NCBI GenBank assembly: GCA_948567375.1
Contig: OX419758.1
Coordinates: 39,199,473-39,263,472, forward strand
DNA: 64,000 nucleotides
DNA from: Lunularia cruciata
Taxonomy: Eukaryota > Streptophyta > Marchantiopsida > Lunulariales > Lunulariaceae
Direction of reading: 5' to 3'
Part shown: positions 54,961 through 64,000 of the stretch, in pieces
How positions within the stretch are numbered: the stretch's first letter is position 1
Layout of the letters: every line of letters starts with the position of its first letter
Position numbers and translations under genes: made by a program
Notes under the pieces: model-generated
What the model saw: the letters and a program-made list of their open reading frames with translations, nothing else
Database searches by the model: none
Told to the model about the DNA's origin: nothing

Positions 54961-56180
54961 TTAAGATTAACCTTGAATTCTGGCCAGAGATTTTGGCTAT
55001 TATAAAAACTGATCTACATATGGTAAAAGTGCAATCATCCAAAGGCGTCACTAGCACTCAAGGACTCACCTTTCATGATGGCAGATTATGGATCCTAAAT
55101 GTCCCAGAATTATGCACCACCATTCTAGCAGAATATCATGATTCTACCATTGCAGATCATGTTCAAGTAATCAAGACCTTGGATGTAGTCCAATACCATT
55201 ACTATTGGCCCAAGATGAGCAATGACGTGATGGACTACATGCGCAATTGTCTACTTTTTCAACATAACAAAGCTTCTAATCAAACTCCTGTAGGGCTCCT
55301 TCAACCTCTCCCTACTTCTACACAACGTTGAGAACAGGTGAGTATGGATCTTGTTTGTGAATTACCCAAGACCATCTTAGGGTTTGACTCCATCTAGTCT
55401 TTGAGGACCGGCTCAACAAAATGATTAATGTAAGCCCTACCACCAAGGATATGACCGCTCCACAACTAGCTCAGTTATACTTAGATGTAGTCTTCTCTCA
55501 CCATGGCTTGTCTCGAGTACTCATCACCGATAGAGGCACTCAATTCACTAGTTTATTTTGGCAAACACTCTTTAGTTTCTTCAAAACCAAGTTGGCCATG
55601 TCCACAACTTACCACCCACAAATAGATGGACAATCAAAGCGGGCTAATTGCATTATTGAAGACATGTTACAAGGCTTCACCTTAGAAGAGCAAGAGAGGT
55701 GGGACACCCTACTCCCATTGGTGGAATTTGCTTACAAAAATTCAGTGAATGCATCCACCTAGGTCACTCCATTCTTCCTCATGTATGGTGAGCATCCCTT
55801 CACACCTTCTAGCTTGGTGAAAATCTATTTGGTGGCTACAAAGGTCACCGTAGTCAACACATTTGTTTCTAAAATCCAACAAGGTGTAGAAAGCACCCAA
55901 CATAGATTATGGATTGCGCAAAATTGACAAAAGTAGTATGCTAATGCACACCATTGGCACATGGAGTTCAATGTTGGGATCAAGTGTGGCTATTGACATC
56001 CACCCTCACATTAGTTGGATCTCCTAAGCTCGGACCTCATTTTATTGGGCCTTTCGTGATTCTTTGTCAAGTCGGCAATGTGGCCTATTACCTCAGGCTT
56101 CCACCACACATGAAGATCCATCTAGTGTTCCATGTTTCCCTACTATGCAGATATGCTCTCCAATCAGGCTAGTGTCATTC
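54961..56180 (+). pseudogene. Integrase of gamma element
   Basis: Zinc-binding-like region: ILAEYHDSTIADHV, HYYWPKMSNDVMDYMRNCLLFQHNK (last Cys replaced). Core: VSMDLVCELPK (first Asp, about 55340), VLITDRGTQFTSLFW (second Asp, about 55520) and TTYHPQIDGQSKRAN (Glu replaced by Lys, about 55620). A LPLVEFAYKNSVN segment and GPHFIGPFVILCQVGNVAYYLRLP follow. Stops at about 55329, 55400 and 55760. Confidence 0.85.
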
Positions 56181-56400
56181 CACACAAGACATTTGACCTT
56201 CTCTGACACTCATTGATTGCACGGAGGAATATGAAGTGGAGCGTATTGTCCAAAAATGCATGTGTAGTACTCACCATCCGTGGGTGGACTATCCAGTACA
56301 ATGGAAAGTTTACCCCCTCTATGAAGCAACTTGGGAGCTTGTTGCCAATTTAACACATGCACTGGTGTTGGTGCAAGCGTTTGAGCAATAGCTACACAAT
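56181..56400 (+). pseudogene. Chromodomain at end of gamma integrase
   Basis: The frame reads EEYEVERIVQK, then YPVQWKVYPLYEATWELVANL, the chromodomain pattern seen in plant chromoviruses (YxVxWKGYxxxxATWE). Gly is replaced by Val in WKVY. It ends shortly before the polypurine tract AAAAGGAGGGAAG (56417-56429). Confidence 0.82.
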
Positions 56401-56431
56401 GAGGACATTGCATCTTAAAAGGAGGGAAGTC

Positions 56432-57171
56432 CATAATACCAAGACCTAGCCATATGACCTAGATGTGAAATTTGGTTTGGTAACATCTGAAATGATTTTA
56501 TACATGATGGTCAAAATAGATCAGATAGAAGTATCACCAAAAGAGTACTTCTACTTATAGGGCAAAAATCGAAATAGACTTGAAAACCTTAGAACCAATA
56601 GTTAGACATGTGATTTAAAGGTGAGAATTGGTTTGGTAACATCTAGAAGAATGTTACACATGATGGACTAAACAGATCAGAAAGAGGTATCACCAAAAAT
56701 GTACTTCTACTAATAGAGTAGGAACCACAATATGTCTGAAATCTTTGAAGGTAATTTTAGAGGTCTAAACAGATGAATTAGGCCTAAAAAATGTGCTAAT
56801 TCCCTCTCCCCAATGGAAGAAAGGTTAGCCTTCCCCCCCCCTTGGTTTTTCTTGTCAAGAGCTTTCCAATGGTACCTCACCCACATGATTTTGAGATTCC
56901 TACAAGAAGATTCCCTAATAGATTCCCTACGGTCAAAGCTTGTTTGACCAACCAGATAGGACCAAGACCAACATGTCACCCATCCAAGTAAGTAATCCAA
57001 GGGTGGAGCTTGCTGACATGTCACCTACCTGTGTGCCTAATCCTATGGTGGAGCTTCCTTGGAGGAGATCCTCTTTGTCTATATAATAAAGAGAAGGTGC
57101 TACTTTGGTGTATCAGATGATTGAGTGTGAAATTTTTGTTTTCTCTCTTCTCTTGTCCTTGGAGTATTACA
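56432..57171 (+). repeat. 3' LTR of gamma element
   Basis: 740 bp, starting CATAATACCAAG (terminal TG lost) and ending GTATTACA. Clearly more diverged from the 5' LTR than the alpha copy 1 pair. A C run lies at about 56834-56842. Confidence 0.9.
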
Positions 57172-57255
57172 TAAGGTTAGCATCACACTGTGCCAATTGA
57201 TTGCTTTGAACCCTACCTTGAGAAGGAGCTTAGAGGTGGTTTCAATTCTAAAAGA
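57172..57255 (+). pseudogene. Alpha copy 2, gag continuation (84 bp)
   Basis: It matches 34735-34815 of alpha copy 1 (CCAATTAATTGCTTTGAACC region), so it continues the gag that stops at 41247. Delta copy C cuts it at about 57256. Confidence 0.82.
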
Positions 57256-57707
57256 GATCATGCCATTTGTAGTGTTGCATCTAGATTGCTTAGACACTAG
57301 AGTTGCAGTGATAGTAGTTAGAGTTATTTCAACAATTCCTCAGAGACTACTTTTTGACAGTCAGATTTTGTGTTTGGGATACTAACTTCACGGTGGGGCC
57401 CATTGTCACTTTGCACCGTTTGCACCATCGAGTGTGCCATCAGCGGGACCGTTAGGGTTCAGACCTAGCTCAAGTCTAGGGGGTATACTTTCAAACTAAA
57501 GCTCCAGAGAGCTCACTTCTCTCATGCTGAGCCTTCGAGTTCCTGGCTATGGTGGACAGAGGCCGGTGAGCGTCACCAAGATTCTCTATGCTTGAGTGGG
57601 TGTGGCTTGACTATAATCAGTGCCCAATTGTTGGCAGTTTGTAGAGTGATAGATCAAGTATTGATCTGAGTTGAGTTGAGTTGAGAGTGGTAAACAATCT
57701 GATTACA
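57256..57707 (+). repeat. 5' LTR of delta copy C
   Basis: It starts GATCATGCCATTTGTAG (decayed TGTCACGCC) and ends CTGATTACA. About 452 bp, with GAGTT microsatellite units at 57669-57685. Confidence 0.85.
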
Positions 57708-58982
57708 TTAGAGAAGTGAAGTCAGGGGGAAATTGGGTGTAGGATTTTGGAGTGTTGGTGGTATCTCCAAGCTCGATGGATCGTTGGTAGCTTGATTCAA
57801 GTTTAACTTTTACCTAGTGTGCAAAAGCTTATTCAACTGATATAGATTTGGCAATAAGGCAAACGGTGTGCAAAAGTGCTGGCCAATTTTTGAGCAAAGG
57901 AGCAAATTTTGAGTAGTGGTTGTGATTTTGAGCTCAAGAAGTGAAAGCAAGACCAATTTTTTGCGAGGTGGGCTTAGAAAGTCAAATTGAAGGTGGAGTT
58001 GGGAAGCTATTCTCATGAATTTGTGATTTGGAGAAACCCTGTTGTCAATTTGGCTTGAGTAGAAAGTTAGCAAAGGATTTGGCAAACAGCCAACTTTAGG
58101 GTTTACATTAGATTTTATGTTAGAATTTGGCTGGATTTTACATCAGATTCTGGCCAGATTTGGAGGAGTTTTGCTGTTTGGCCAGATTTGGAGTACTTTT
58201 GCAAGTTTGGAGAAGTTTCACCAATTTTGGAGGAGGTTCAAAGTGCAAGAAGAAAGACCTCATTTGGTTGAATTTTGGTGTTTAGAGGCTTCAAGGCATA
58301 GGGCTATGGGCTATGAGAGGCTACAAAAGTCTAGAAGGGCCAGCTTGATGGCGTGATGCTAGCTAGTTTAGAGTAGATCTTGGTCATTGGTTGGCAAAAT
58401 TTGCCCATCCTACTAGATTGTGCGCAACAAGGTTTGACCCTTAGATCTCTTGTTCCTAGACTGGTGCCCTAGACAACTGGTCCACCCTCACTTGTTGTCC
58501 TAGTGACTGTGCCACTGTTGTCTATACACATGTAGCTTTGGCTAGGAGAGGCAATTTGATCCCATTCTTGGTGATCTTGGTAGCTTAGGACTTAATAACA
58601 AATTGCTCTTATGTCAAATGCCAAATGGTGGTAGAGTCAGTCCCATGTTGTGTCATGAGATGGAGGGTTTTTGTTTAGATTTCTTGTGATTGGACCCACT
58701 CCATTCTCTACTTCCTATTTCTGCACCATGTTTGTGTGAGGTGCCCTGACTTTTGAGCGTTGGTGCTCTGGTGTGCTCTTGATAGTGAGGCCGGAGTGAT
58801 GACCAATCAAACTATCTTTGTTTCTCTCCGATGAGGCAGGAAGTGATGACCTGCAGACTATGAGAGTGTGTGTTATGATGGCAGGTTACAGGTTGCACTT
58901 TCTCCTAGTATAGTTATCTTGGTTAGAGTTACATTAGTGGGTGGTGCTTAGTTGGTATTGGCACGTGGTGGGGTACTTGCGG
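57708..58982 (+). other. Delta copy C leader, non-coding
   Basis: It matches the leaders of copies A and B in reverse orientation, including the tRNA-like boxes (B box 58430-58440, A box 58475-58486, both on the minus strand). It ends at CTTGCGG, where epsilon inserted. Confidence 0.75.
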
Positions 58983-59098
58983 TGTCGTCAGGAAAAGGCC
59001 AGATGAGAGTGATGAGGACTGGACAGCAGAGAGTTTTCAAAAAAAAAAGAATGTCAGATGAGCTTGGTAAGGAGTGGTAGCTGGAAATTTTGTGAAAG

Positions 59099-59203
59099 GA
59101 ACAGAAAAAGGTTTTGCAAAGGACAGGAACAGGAAAAGGTTTTTTGCAAAGGACAGGAACAGAAAAAGGTTTTTTGCAAAGGACAGGAACAGAAAAAGGT
59201 TTT
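59099..59203 (+). repeat. 30-bp tandem repeats
   Basis: GGACAGGAAC recurs at 59121, 59151 and 59181, with an imperfect fourth unit to the left. The 30-bp period keeps a frame open on both strands (unit CKGQEQKKVF on plus). Confidence 0.85.
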
Positions 59204-59344
59204 TTTCTGCGAAGGAGAAATGAAGAAAAGAAAAACAAGGAGACAAGGAAGTCAAGGGGTTTTTGGGAAGGGACAGGAACAGTTTGAAAGGGGTTTGGGA
59301 ATTGGAGGTAAGGTAGGAAGGATGGAGGGGAGAAAAAAGAGGAA

Positions 59345-60415
59345 GGTGAAAAGGAAAAGAAAGAGAAGGAAGGAGAAAACAGAGTTCAGATTTGGAACAA
59401 GGGAATAGAGGAGAGAGTTTTGACAAATCGAAGGAGTGTTGTGACAGGACTAGGAAAAATAGAGAGTTCACAAATCGCATGGAGGGTTTTGAGACTTTTT
59501 TTGCAGAGTTCAGGTTTCTAAGGAGGAAGCAGGAAAGAGATAGAAGGATCGAATAGGAACAAGGAAATGTAGGGGAGATAAGGTCATCGACAGACAGTGA
59601 TCAAAGAGAGAACAGGGAATAGAAAAGGAAAAGAAAGAGAAGGAAGGAGAAAACAGAGTTCAGCTTTGGAACAAGGGAATAGAGGAGAGAGTTTTGACGA
59701 ATCGAAGGAGTGTTGTGATAGGACTGGGAAAAATAGAGAGTTCACAAATCACATGGAGGGTTTTTAGACTTTTTTTGCAGAGTTCAGGTTTCTAAGGAGG
59801 AAGTAGGAAAGAGATAGAAGGATCGAATAGGAACAAGGAAACGCAGGGGAGATAAGGTCATCGACAGAGAGTGATCAAAGAGAGAACAGGGAATAGAAAA
59901 GGAAAAGAAAGAGAAGGAGAAAATAGAGTTCAGATTTGGAACAAGGGAATAGAGGAGAGAGTTTTGACGAATCGAAGGAGTGTTGTGACAGGATTGGGAA
60001 AAATAGAGAGTTCACAAATCGCATGGAGGGTTTTTAGACTTTTTTTTTGCAAAGTTCAGGTTTCGAAGGAGGAAGCAGGAAAGGGATAGAAGGATCGAAT
60101 AGGAACAAGGAAACGTAGGGGAGATAAGGTCATCGACAGAGAGTGATCAAAGAGAGAACAGGGAATAGAAAAGGAAAAGAAAGAGAAGGAAGGAGAAAAC
60201 AGAGTTCAGATTCGGAACAAGGGAATAGAGGAGAGAGTTTTGACAAATCAAAGGAGTGTTGTGACAAGATTGGGAAAAATAGAGAGTTCACAAATTGCAT
60301 GAAGGGTTTTGAGACTTTTTTTTGCAGAGTTTAGGTTTCAAAGGAGGAAGCAGGAAAGAGGTAGAAGGATCGAATAGGAACAAGGAAACGCAGGGGAGAT
60401 AAGGTCATCGACATA
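59345..60415 (+). repeat. Four tandem repeats of about 273 bp
   Basis: The anchor GGAACAAGGGAATAGAGG occurs at 59394, 59668, 59938 and 60214 (spacing 274, 270, 276). Units are A/G-rich on the plus strand and share TCATCGACA, GTGTTGTGACAGG and TTTTTTTGCAGAGTT blocks. Confidence 0.9.
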
Positions 60416-61596
60416 GGAGGCAAAGAGAGAGGAATTGAAGAAGAAAAGAGAACGGGGGGTTTGAATCTGCGGGTGGAGAGAGGAAGTGAGAAAAATTGGA
60501 GTGTTGGATCAAGGATAGTGAGGAAAGGTAGGGCTTTTGATTCTCACAGAGAGAAAATATCAAGGATAGGAGTGGTTGTTCGTTGAGATGATGGGATGTT
60601 GGGGTAGGGATTACAGATGTTGTGGAAGATGAGAGGTTGTGAAATGTGAAATGCCGTTGAAGGAATATCGGATGTGAACTACTTGCTTGCTTCTATACCT
60701 GCTGGGGTAAATTCATTAGAATCAGGGGAGCATGCCTTTCTTACGAGCTCATGTTGAATATAGTTGTGTACTGCAAACAACCTTTCATCATTGAGTAGAC
60801 CGGGACGGTGACAGGTGATCTCACCGTTAGAGATTATCTGGAGAGATCTATGTTGTGTTGTCTTTAACTAGTGATCAACAGAGTTGCTGGTAAGGGTTGA
60901 GAGCAATAAAAGTTCCAAAGATAGAAGAAGCAGATGTCTTGGTGATGGAGGTTGGGGCCAAGAGTTATTCCTGACACTGGTTTAGTGTCAGCAAGATAGT
61001 AGACAGAGATTGAACAAGAGACACAAGCTGGTCCAGGGGATTTGGATTTTACTTCTGGGAGTTGGTGGCTCTCTGAATGGAAAGGGTGGAAGCTATCTTG
61101 TAGTATACGGAAGTTGTGGAATTGTGTTTAAAGACAAAGTGTCACTAGAAAGGCACGTCAAGCTGGTGAAAATTTCACTAGGGATGCTAAAGTGGACGGG
61201 CATGCCGTGGAGCAGATACTCACTACAATGTGGACAGTAGGTGTCTCAAAACTCTCTCATAGTGGACGTTGGATATGGGATCTCAAGGAGACTGGAAATC
61301 TATAAAGTTTAAGTGCTAAGCAAAGAGGAACCCATTCAAGAATAGGTGATGGATATTACACGAGGTGACTTTTGGCAAAATGTCCGGAAGACATCAGCAT
61401 GTTAGGGAGTATAGATGGTTACCTTACTGGCAGCTCTATTTGCATGGGACGTAGGAAGAAATCAGCATCAAGTGGATTGTTTTTGCTTTGCTGGCGTGAT
61501 AGCATTCAAAGTAGGTAGATTTTTGCAGATTAGTCTACATTGATTTGCCATCATTGTTTTTGAATCGCAATTCTTTCTCTGCAATTGTGAGGCTTG
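60416..61596. other. Unique part of epsilon element
   Basis: No repeat, RNA or protein family is recognised. Short open frames such as 61010-61240 have no recognisable motif. Confidence 0.4.
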
Positions 61597-61599
61597 ACA

Positions 61600-61973
61600 A
61601 AGGGTTTCAGTGGATTTTCATGAGAATTTTCAAAGGAGAAGTTTGCGGGAGTGCACATGATGACAGTGTGTGAAATTTTTTGAAAAAAATGAGGGCTGGA
61701 CAGAGAGCTTTCGGGTAATGACAGTAGAGAGTTTTTGGGAAAGGCCAGACTATCTTGCAAAGGAGAGGTTGCAAGATTTTCAAGAAGGAGAAGGGCTGAA
61801 CAGGGGTTTTTAAGTGGATCTACGTGAGATTTTTCAAAGGAGAAGTTTGCGGGAGTGCACATGATGACAGTGGGTGAAATTTTTCGAGAAAAATGAGGGC
61901 TGGACAGAGAGCTTTTGGGAAATGACAGTAGAGAGGTTTTGGTAAAGGCCAGACTAGCTTTGCAAAGGAAAGG
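61600..61973 (+). repeat. Tandem duplication of about 204 bp
   Basis: GTTTGCGGGAGTGCACATGA occurs at 61641 and 61845. The two units share GAGGGCTGGACAGAGAGCTTT and GGCCAGACTA blocks. Confidence 0.85.
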
Positions 61974-62234
61974 TGGGCATGAACAAAAAGAAGAGAGAAG
62001 TCATGTTCAGCTCAAGATAATATGAGGACTGGATATAGAAGCTCGATACGGGATTCATCAGGAGCTTCTACAAGGCGTAGAGACCTTTGGCAAGAGCAGT
62101 GTAGAGCGTTTGGGAGGATCTAACATACCGGAATATCGAAGAGAAAGGAGAATCCCGAGGAAGGACCTACTGGACAATGGAGACTCGGAAAGAACAACAA
62201 ATTGGAGATGCTGCAGAACAGTGAGATAACGAGT

Positions 62235-62793
62235 TGTAAGGAATAGGGAAATAGGACCTGCTCAATTCCTTTTCTTTCTTCATGTGCTTGGCTAGTCAGT
62301 GTGCTTCAGTTTGGACACTGTTTGGTTAGGAGCCGTGTGTCATGGCTCAAAGGATTATAAACTGTGAAACTTGGAATTGAGATGGAAATGAGATTCCTAG
62401 TGATTGAGTGTGTGTACTTGATGTGCAAACAGCGGTAGGAAAGATAATAATAATGTTTTTTATTTTACTTCTTTTTTTACACTCAGTCCGGATTATGTAG
62501 ATGGTCAGCACATTTAACCAATTGCCCGGGATTGAGTCTGGTTGCATAACTTGTGGACAACTCCACAAAACCCCACCAGATCATTCTCTCTGGAAGATCA
62601 GTCTGGGCCAGAACTGCAAAACCCACCAAACCCAAAACATATTAAAGCCGAGGATAATAGACCAACCAAGAGGTCAAGAATAATGAGCCGGGACTAATAA
62701 TAGATGGTACAAGAAGGACAAAACACTCCAAAAGCCTAAGCGCAGGCAGCCAGGTGCCCAGCACAATCTCGAGACCATCTGATCCCCACGACA
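62235..62793. repeat. Epsilon terminal region, second copy of 1-558
   Basis: About 559 bp nearly identical to the first 558 bp of the window, with the same ACGACA end. This identifies 1-558 as part of another epsilon copy. Confidence 0.92.
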
Positions 62794-62849
62794 GCGGTTG
62801 CAACTTGCAATTGGTGGTTCTTGTTTGCTATTGCGGTTACTTTGTCACG

Positions 62850-64000
62850 ATGGAGTTCTTTGGAGATTCCAGAGGAGTTAGCCTTGCAGTATGTAGTAGT
62901 TTTACTCTGAGTGGTGCTCAATATCAGCTTGTATCTCAGGTCCCAATGAGAGAAGAGATTGACTCTGAGTTGGAGTTTGACACAAGAACTGATTCAATTG
63001 AGAGTGCACTTGGTGTGTCCGCACCGTTGTTGTGGGACATGGACAAGATTTATGGGGCCTCCAAAGGCCCTATGCATTATTTTGGTACAATGGGTACCAT
63101 TGAGTTGGATGACATTCATCCAAGAGTTTGATAGTTGGTGTGATTTGCAGCAGATGCGGAACCCGACCTTGTTCACACCCTTCATGGCATGGAAGGGGTT
63201 GTTCAGCATCTAGAGGGTCCATTGATGGATGACTACCATGAGTTCAGGAGAGCTCATTTGGAGGAGATTGAGTTATGGAGACAATATTGGTCTCCAAACT
63301 ATGTCTCCATCACTTTAGGCTTGGTGGCCAAGAGTAGATTGGCTGTACCTATGAGTTCTAGCTCGAGTAGTGTGGGTGGAGCTAGTGGAGGTGCACTAGC
63401 TGGAGATAGTGTTACCACGAGTGGGGTACCGCTATAGGAGGTGGTGTGCTACCGGGGTTTAACCACATGGTGGAGTTCTTCATATGTTTGAGGCATAACT
63501 ACCAGGGAGTGCGGATTGACAAGCTGAGGAGCTTGCAGGAGTTCTAGCAAAAGGCTGGAGAGAGCCTATGCAAGGCATACACTCGCATGAGGCAGCTGAT
63601 CAGTTCCACTCAAGGAGTTACTGAGGCCTAGGCAGTCCAGTTTTAGTATGGGATACTGGATAAGGAGTTATGACGTAGAGTTTGTGATGCTACATTGTTG
63701 TAGGCTACTTTGCCTACTTTGGCAATGGTCTTTGGTTTGGCTGAGCATATTGAGCTCAACATGGTGGAGGAGAGGGTGGTGACATCTGGATTTGGTAGGG
63801 AGACTTATCCACGGCCGTGACTTCTTCTAGAGTGAAGTAGAGTGCACCACGCCCAGTTGGTTTTCAAGGACAGGGTGGACAGCCCAGATCCTATGGAGTG
63901 AGTGGAGGGCCTAGTGGAGTTAGACCCTTAACTTCATTTTTGGGTCAATAGCAGCTAGTGAGTGGTGGTGTTGCTTGTTGGACTTGTGGTGGACCTCACC
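62850..64000 (+). pseudogene. Gag of delta copy C, cut by window end
   Basis: The ATG at 62850 (MEFFGDSRGVS) matches the start used for copy A. The frame reads the acidic N-terminus and the WDMDKIYGASKGP segment, then frame changes near 63110 and 63200, MDDYHEFRRAHLEEIELW, a Ser/Gly-rich stretch and a capsid-like part with several stops. The first knuckle begins at 63972 (CWTCGGPH). Some Gln codons that are stops in A are intact here and vice versa. Confidence 0.8.

Larger units (their letters stand above)
41248..57171 (+). mobile_element. Gamma chromovirus, full length but decayed, split by delta copy B
   Basis: The LTRs are 41248-41992 and 56432-57171. The primer site, gag, protease, RT, RNase H, integrase and chromodomain appear in order, with delta copy B (43192-52513) inserted in gag. 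The host sequence on both sides joins into alpha gag (GTCACAAG / AAGGTTAGCATCAC), so AAG(G) or CAAGA is the likely duplicated target. All coding regions carry stops. Confidence 0.92.
58983..62793. mobile_element. Epsilon element, complete 3.8-kb TGTCGT...ACGACA insertion
   Basis: Sequence collinear with delta copy A resumes exactly on both sides, so the insertion limits are clear: ...CTTGCGG / TGTCGTCAGG ... CCCCACGACA / GCGGTTGC. GCGG is duplicated (4 bp). The termini form a short inverted repeat, as in LTRs. Inside are a 30-bp repeat, a 273-bp tandem array, a 204-bp duplication and no convincing protein domain. It could be a very long solo LTR or a non-autonomous element. Confidence 0.75.
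57256..64000 (+). mobile_element. Delta element copy C, plus strand, continues past window
   Basis: The 5' LTR (57256-57707), leader (57708-58982) and gag (62794-64000) are collinear with copies A and B. An epsilon insertion (58983-62793) splits leader from gag. As in A and B, no block A precedes the 5' LTR. Protease, methyltransferase and the rest, if present, lie beyond 64000. Confidence 0.88.

Noticed and set aside
59058..60334. Lys/Glu-rich ORFs in the epsilon repeats (59058-59408, 59871-60089, 60143-60334)
   Set aside because: They arise from A/G-rich tandem repeats, change length from unit to unit and lack any motif.
58983..62793. Epsilon as a Helitron or Mutator-like transposon
   Set aside because: There is a 4-bp duplication and a six-base terminal inverted repeat, without CTRR end, hairpin, long inverted repeats or 9-bp duplication.

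Overview
The window looks like gene-poor heterochromatin of a large plant genome. I see no intact host gene. Almost every base belongs to nested, mostly decayed Ty3/Gypsy LTR retrotransposons, several with plant-type chromodomains and initiator-Met tRNA primer sites. The plant lineage (conifer, fern or large-genome angiosperm) cannot be fixed from the sequence. I use working names: alpha (no chromodomain, tRNA-Glu primer), beta and gamma (chromoviruses), delta (DNA methyltransferase plus PHD finger) and epsilon (a 3.8-kb repeat-rich TGTCGT...ACGACA element).

Layout: 1-558 is an epsilon end, followed by 559-2856, an unrecognised minus-strand ORF block. Alpha copy 3 (2857-14396) is interrupted by a minus-strand beta-type chromovirus (3322-9557), which itself holds an alpha solo LTR (5273-5951). 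Next, 14397-16911 is unclassified and includes a CpG-rich island. A plus-strand beta element (about 16912-31170) is split by delta copy A (19894-29810, minus strand). A gamma LTR fragment (31171-31187 and 39016-39409) is split by alpha copy 1 (31188-39015), the youngest element: its 692-bp LTRs differ at 2 sites and its gag-pol carries one stop and one frameshift. Alpha copy 2 (39410-41247 and 57172-57255) is split by a full gamma chromovirus (41248-57171), which holds delta copy B (43192-52513, minus strand). Delta copy C (57256 to beyond 64000, plus strand) is split by a complete epsilon insertion (58983-62793).

The most notable system is delta. Copy A reads as one polyprotein of about 2430 codons, with about 18 in-frame stops and one frame change, in the order gag (CCHC knuckles), aspartic protease, complete C5 cytosine-DNA methyltransferase, reverse transcriptase, RNase H, integrase and a C-terminal C4HC3 PHD finger. 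Copy B, independently inserted and more decayed, has the same methyltransferase and PHD finger, so both belong to the family and are not an accident of one locus. A retroelement with its own DNA-methylation writer and a histone-tail reader resembles the ADD/PHD plus methyltransferase pairing of DNMT3 enzymes. This suggests self-methylation or chromatin-guided integration, but that function is inference. Delta also has an unusual 3' terminus, a tRNA-like pol III box pair in its leader, and stop codons that look like deaminated methylcytosine.
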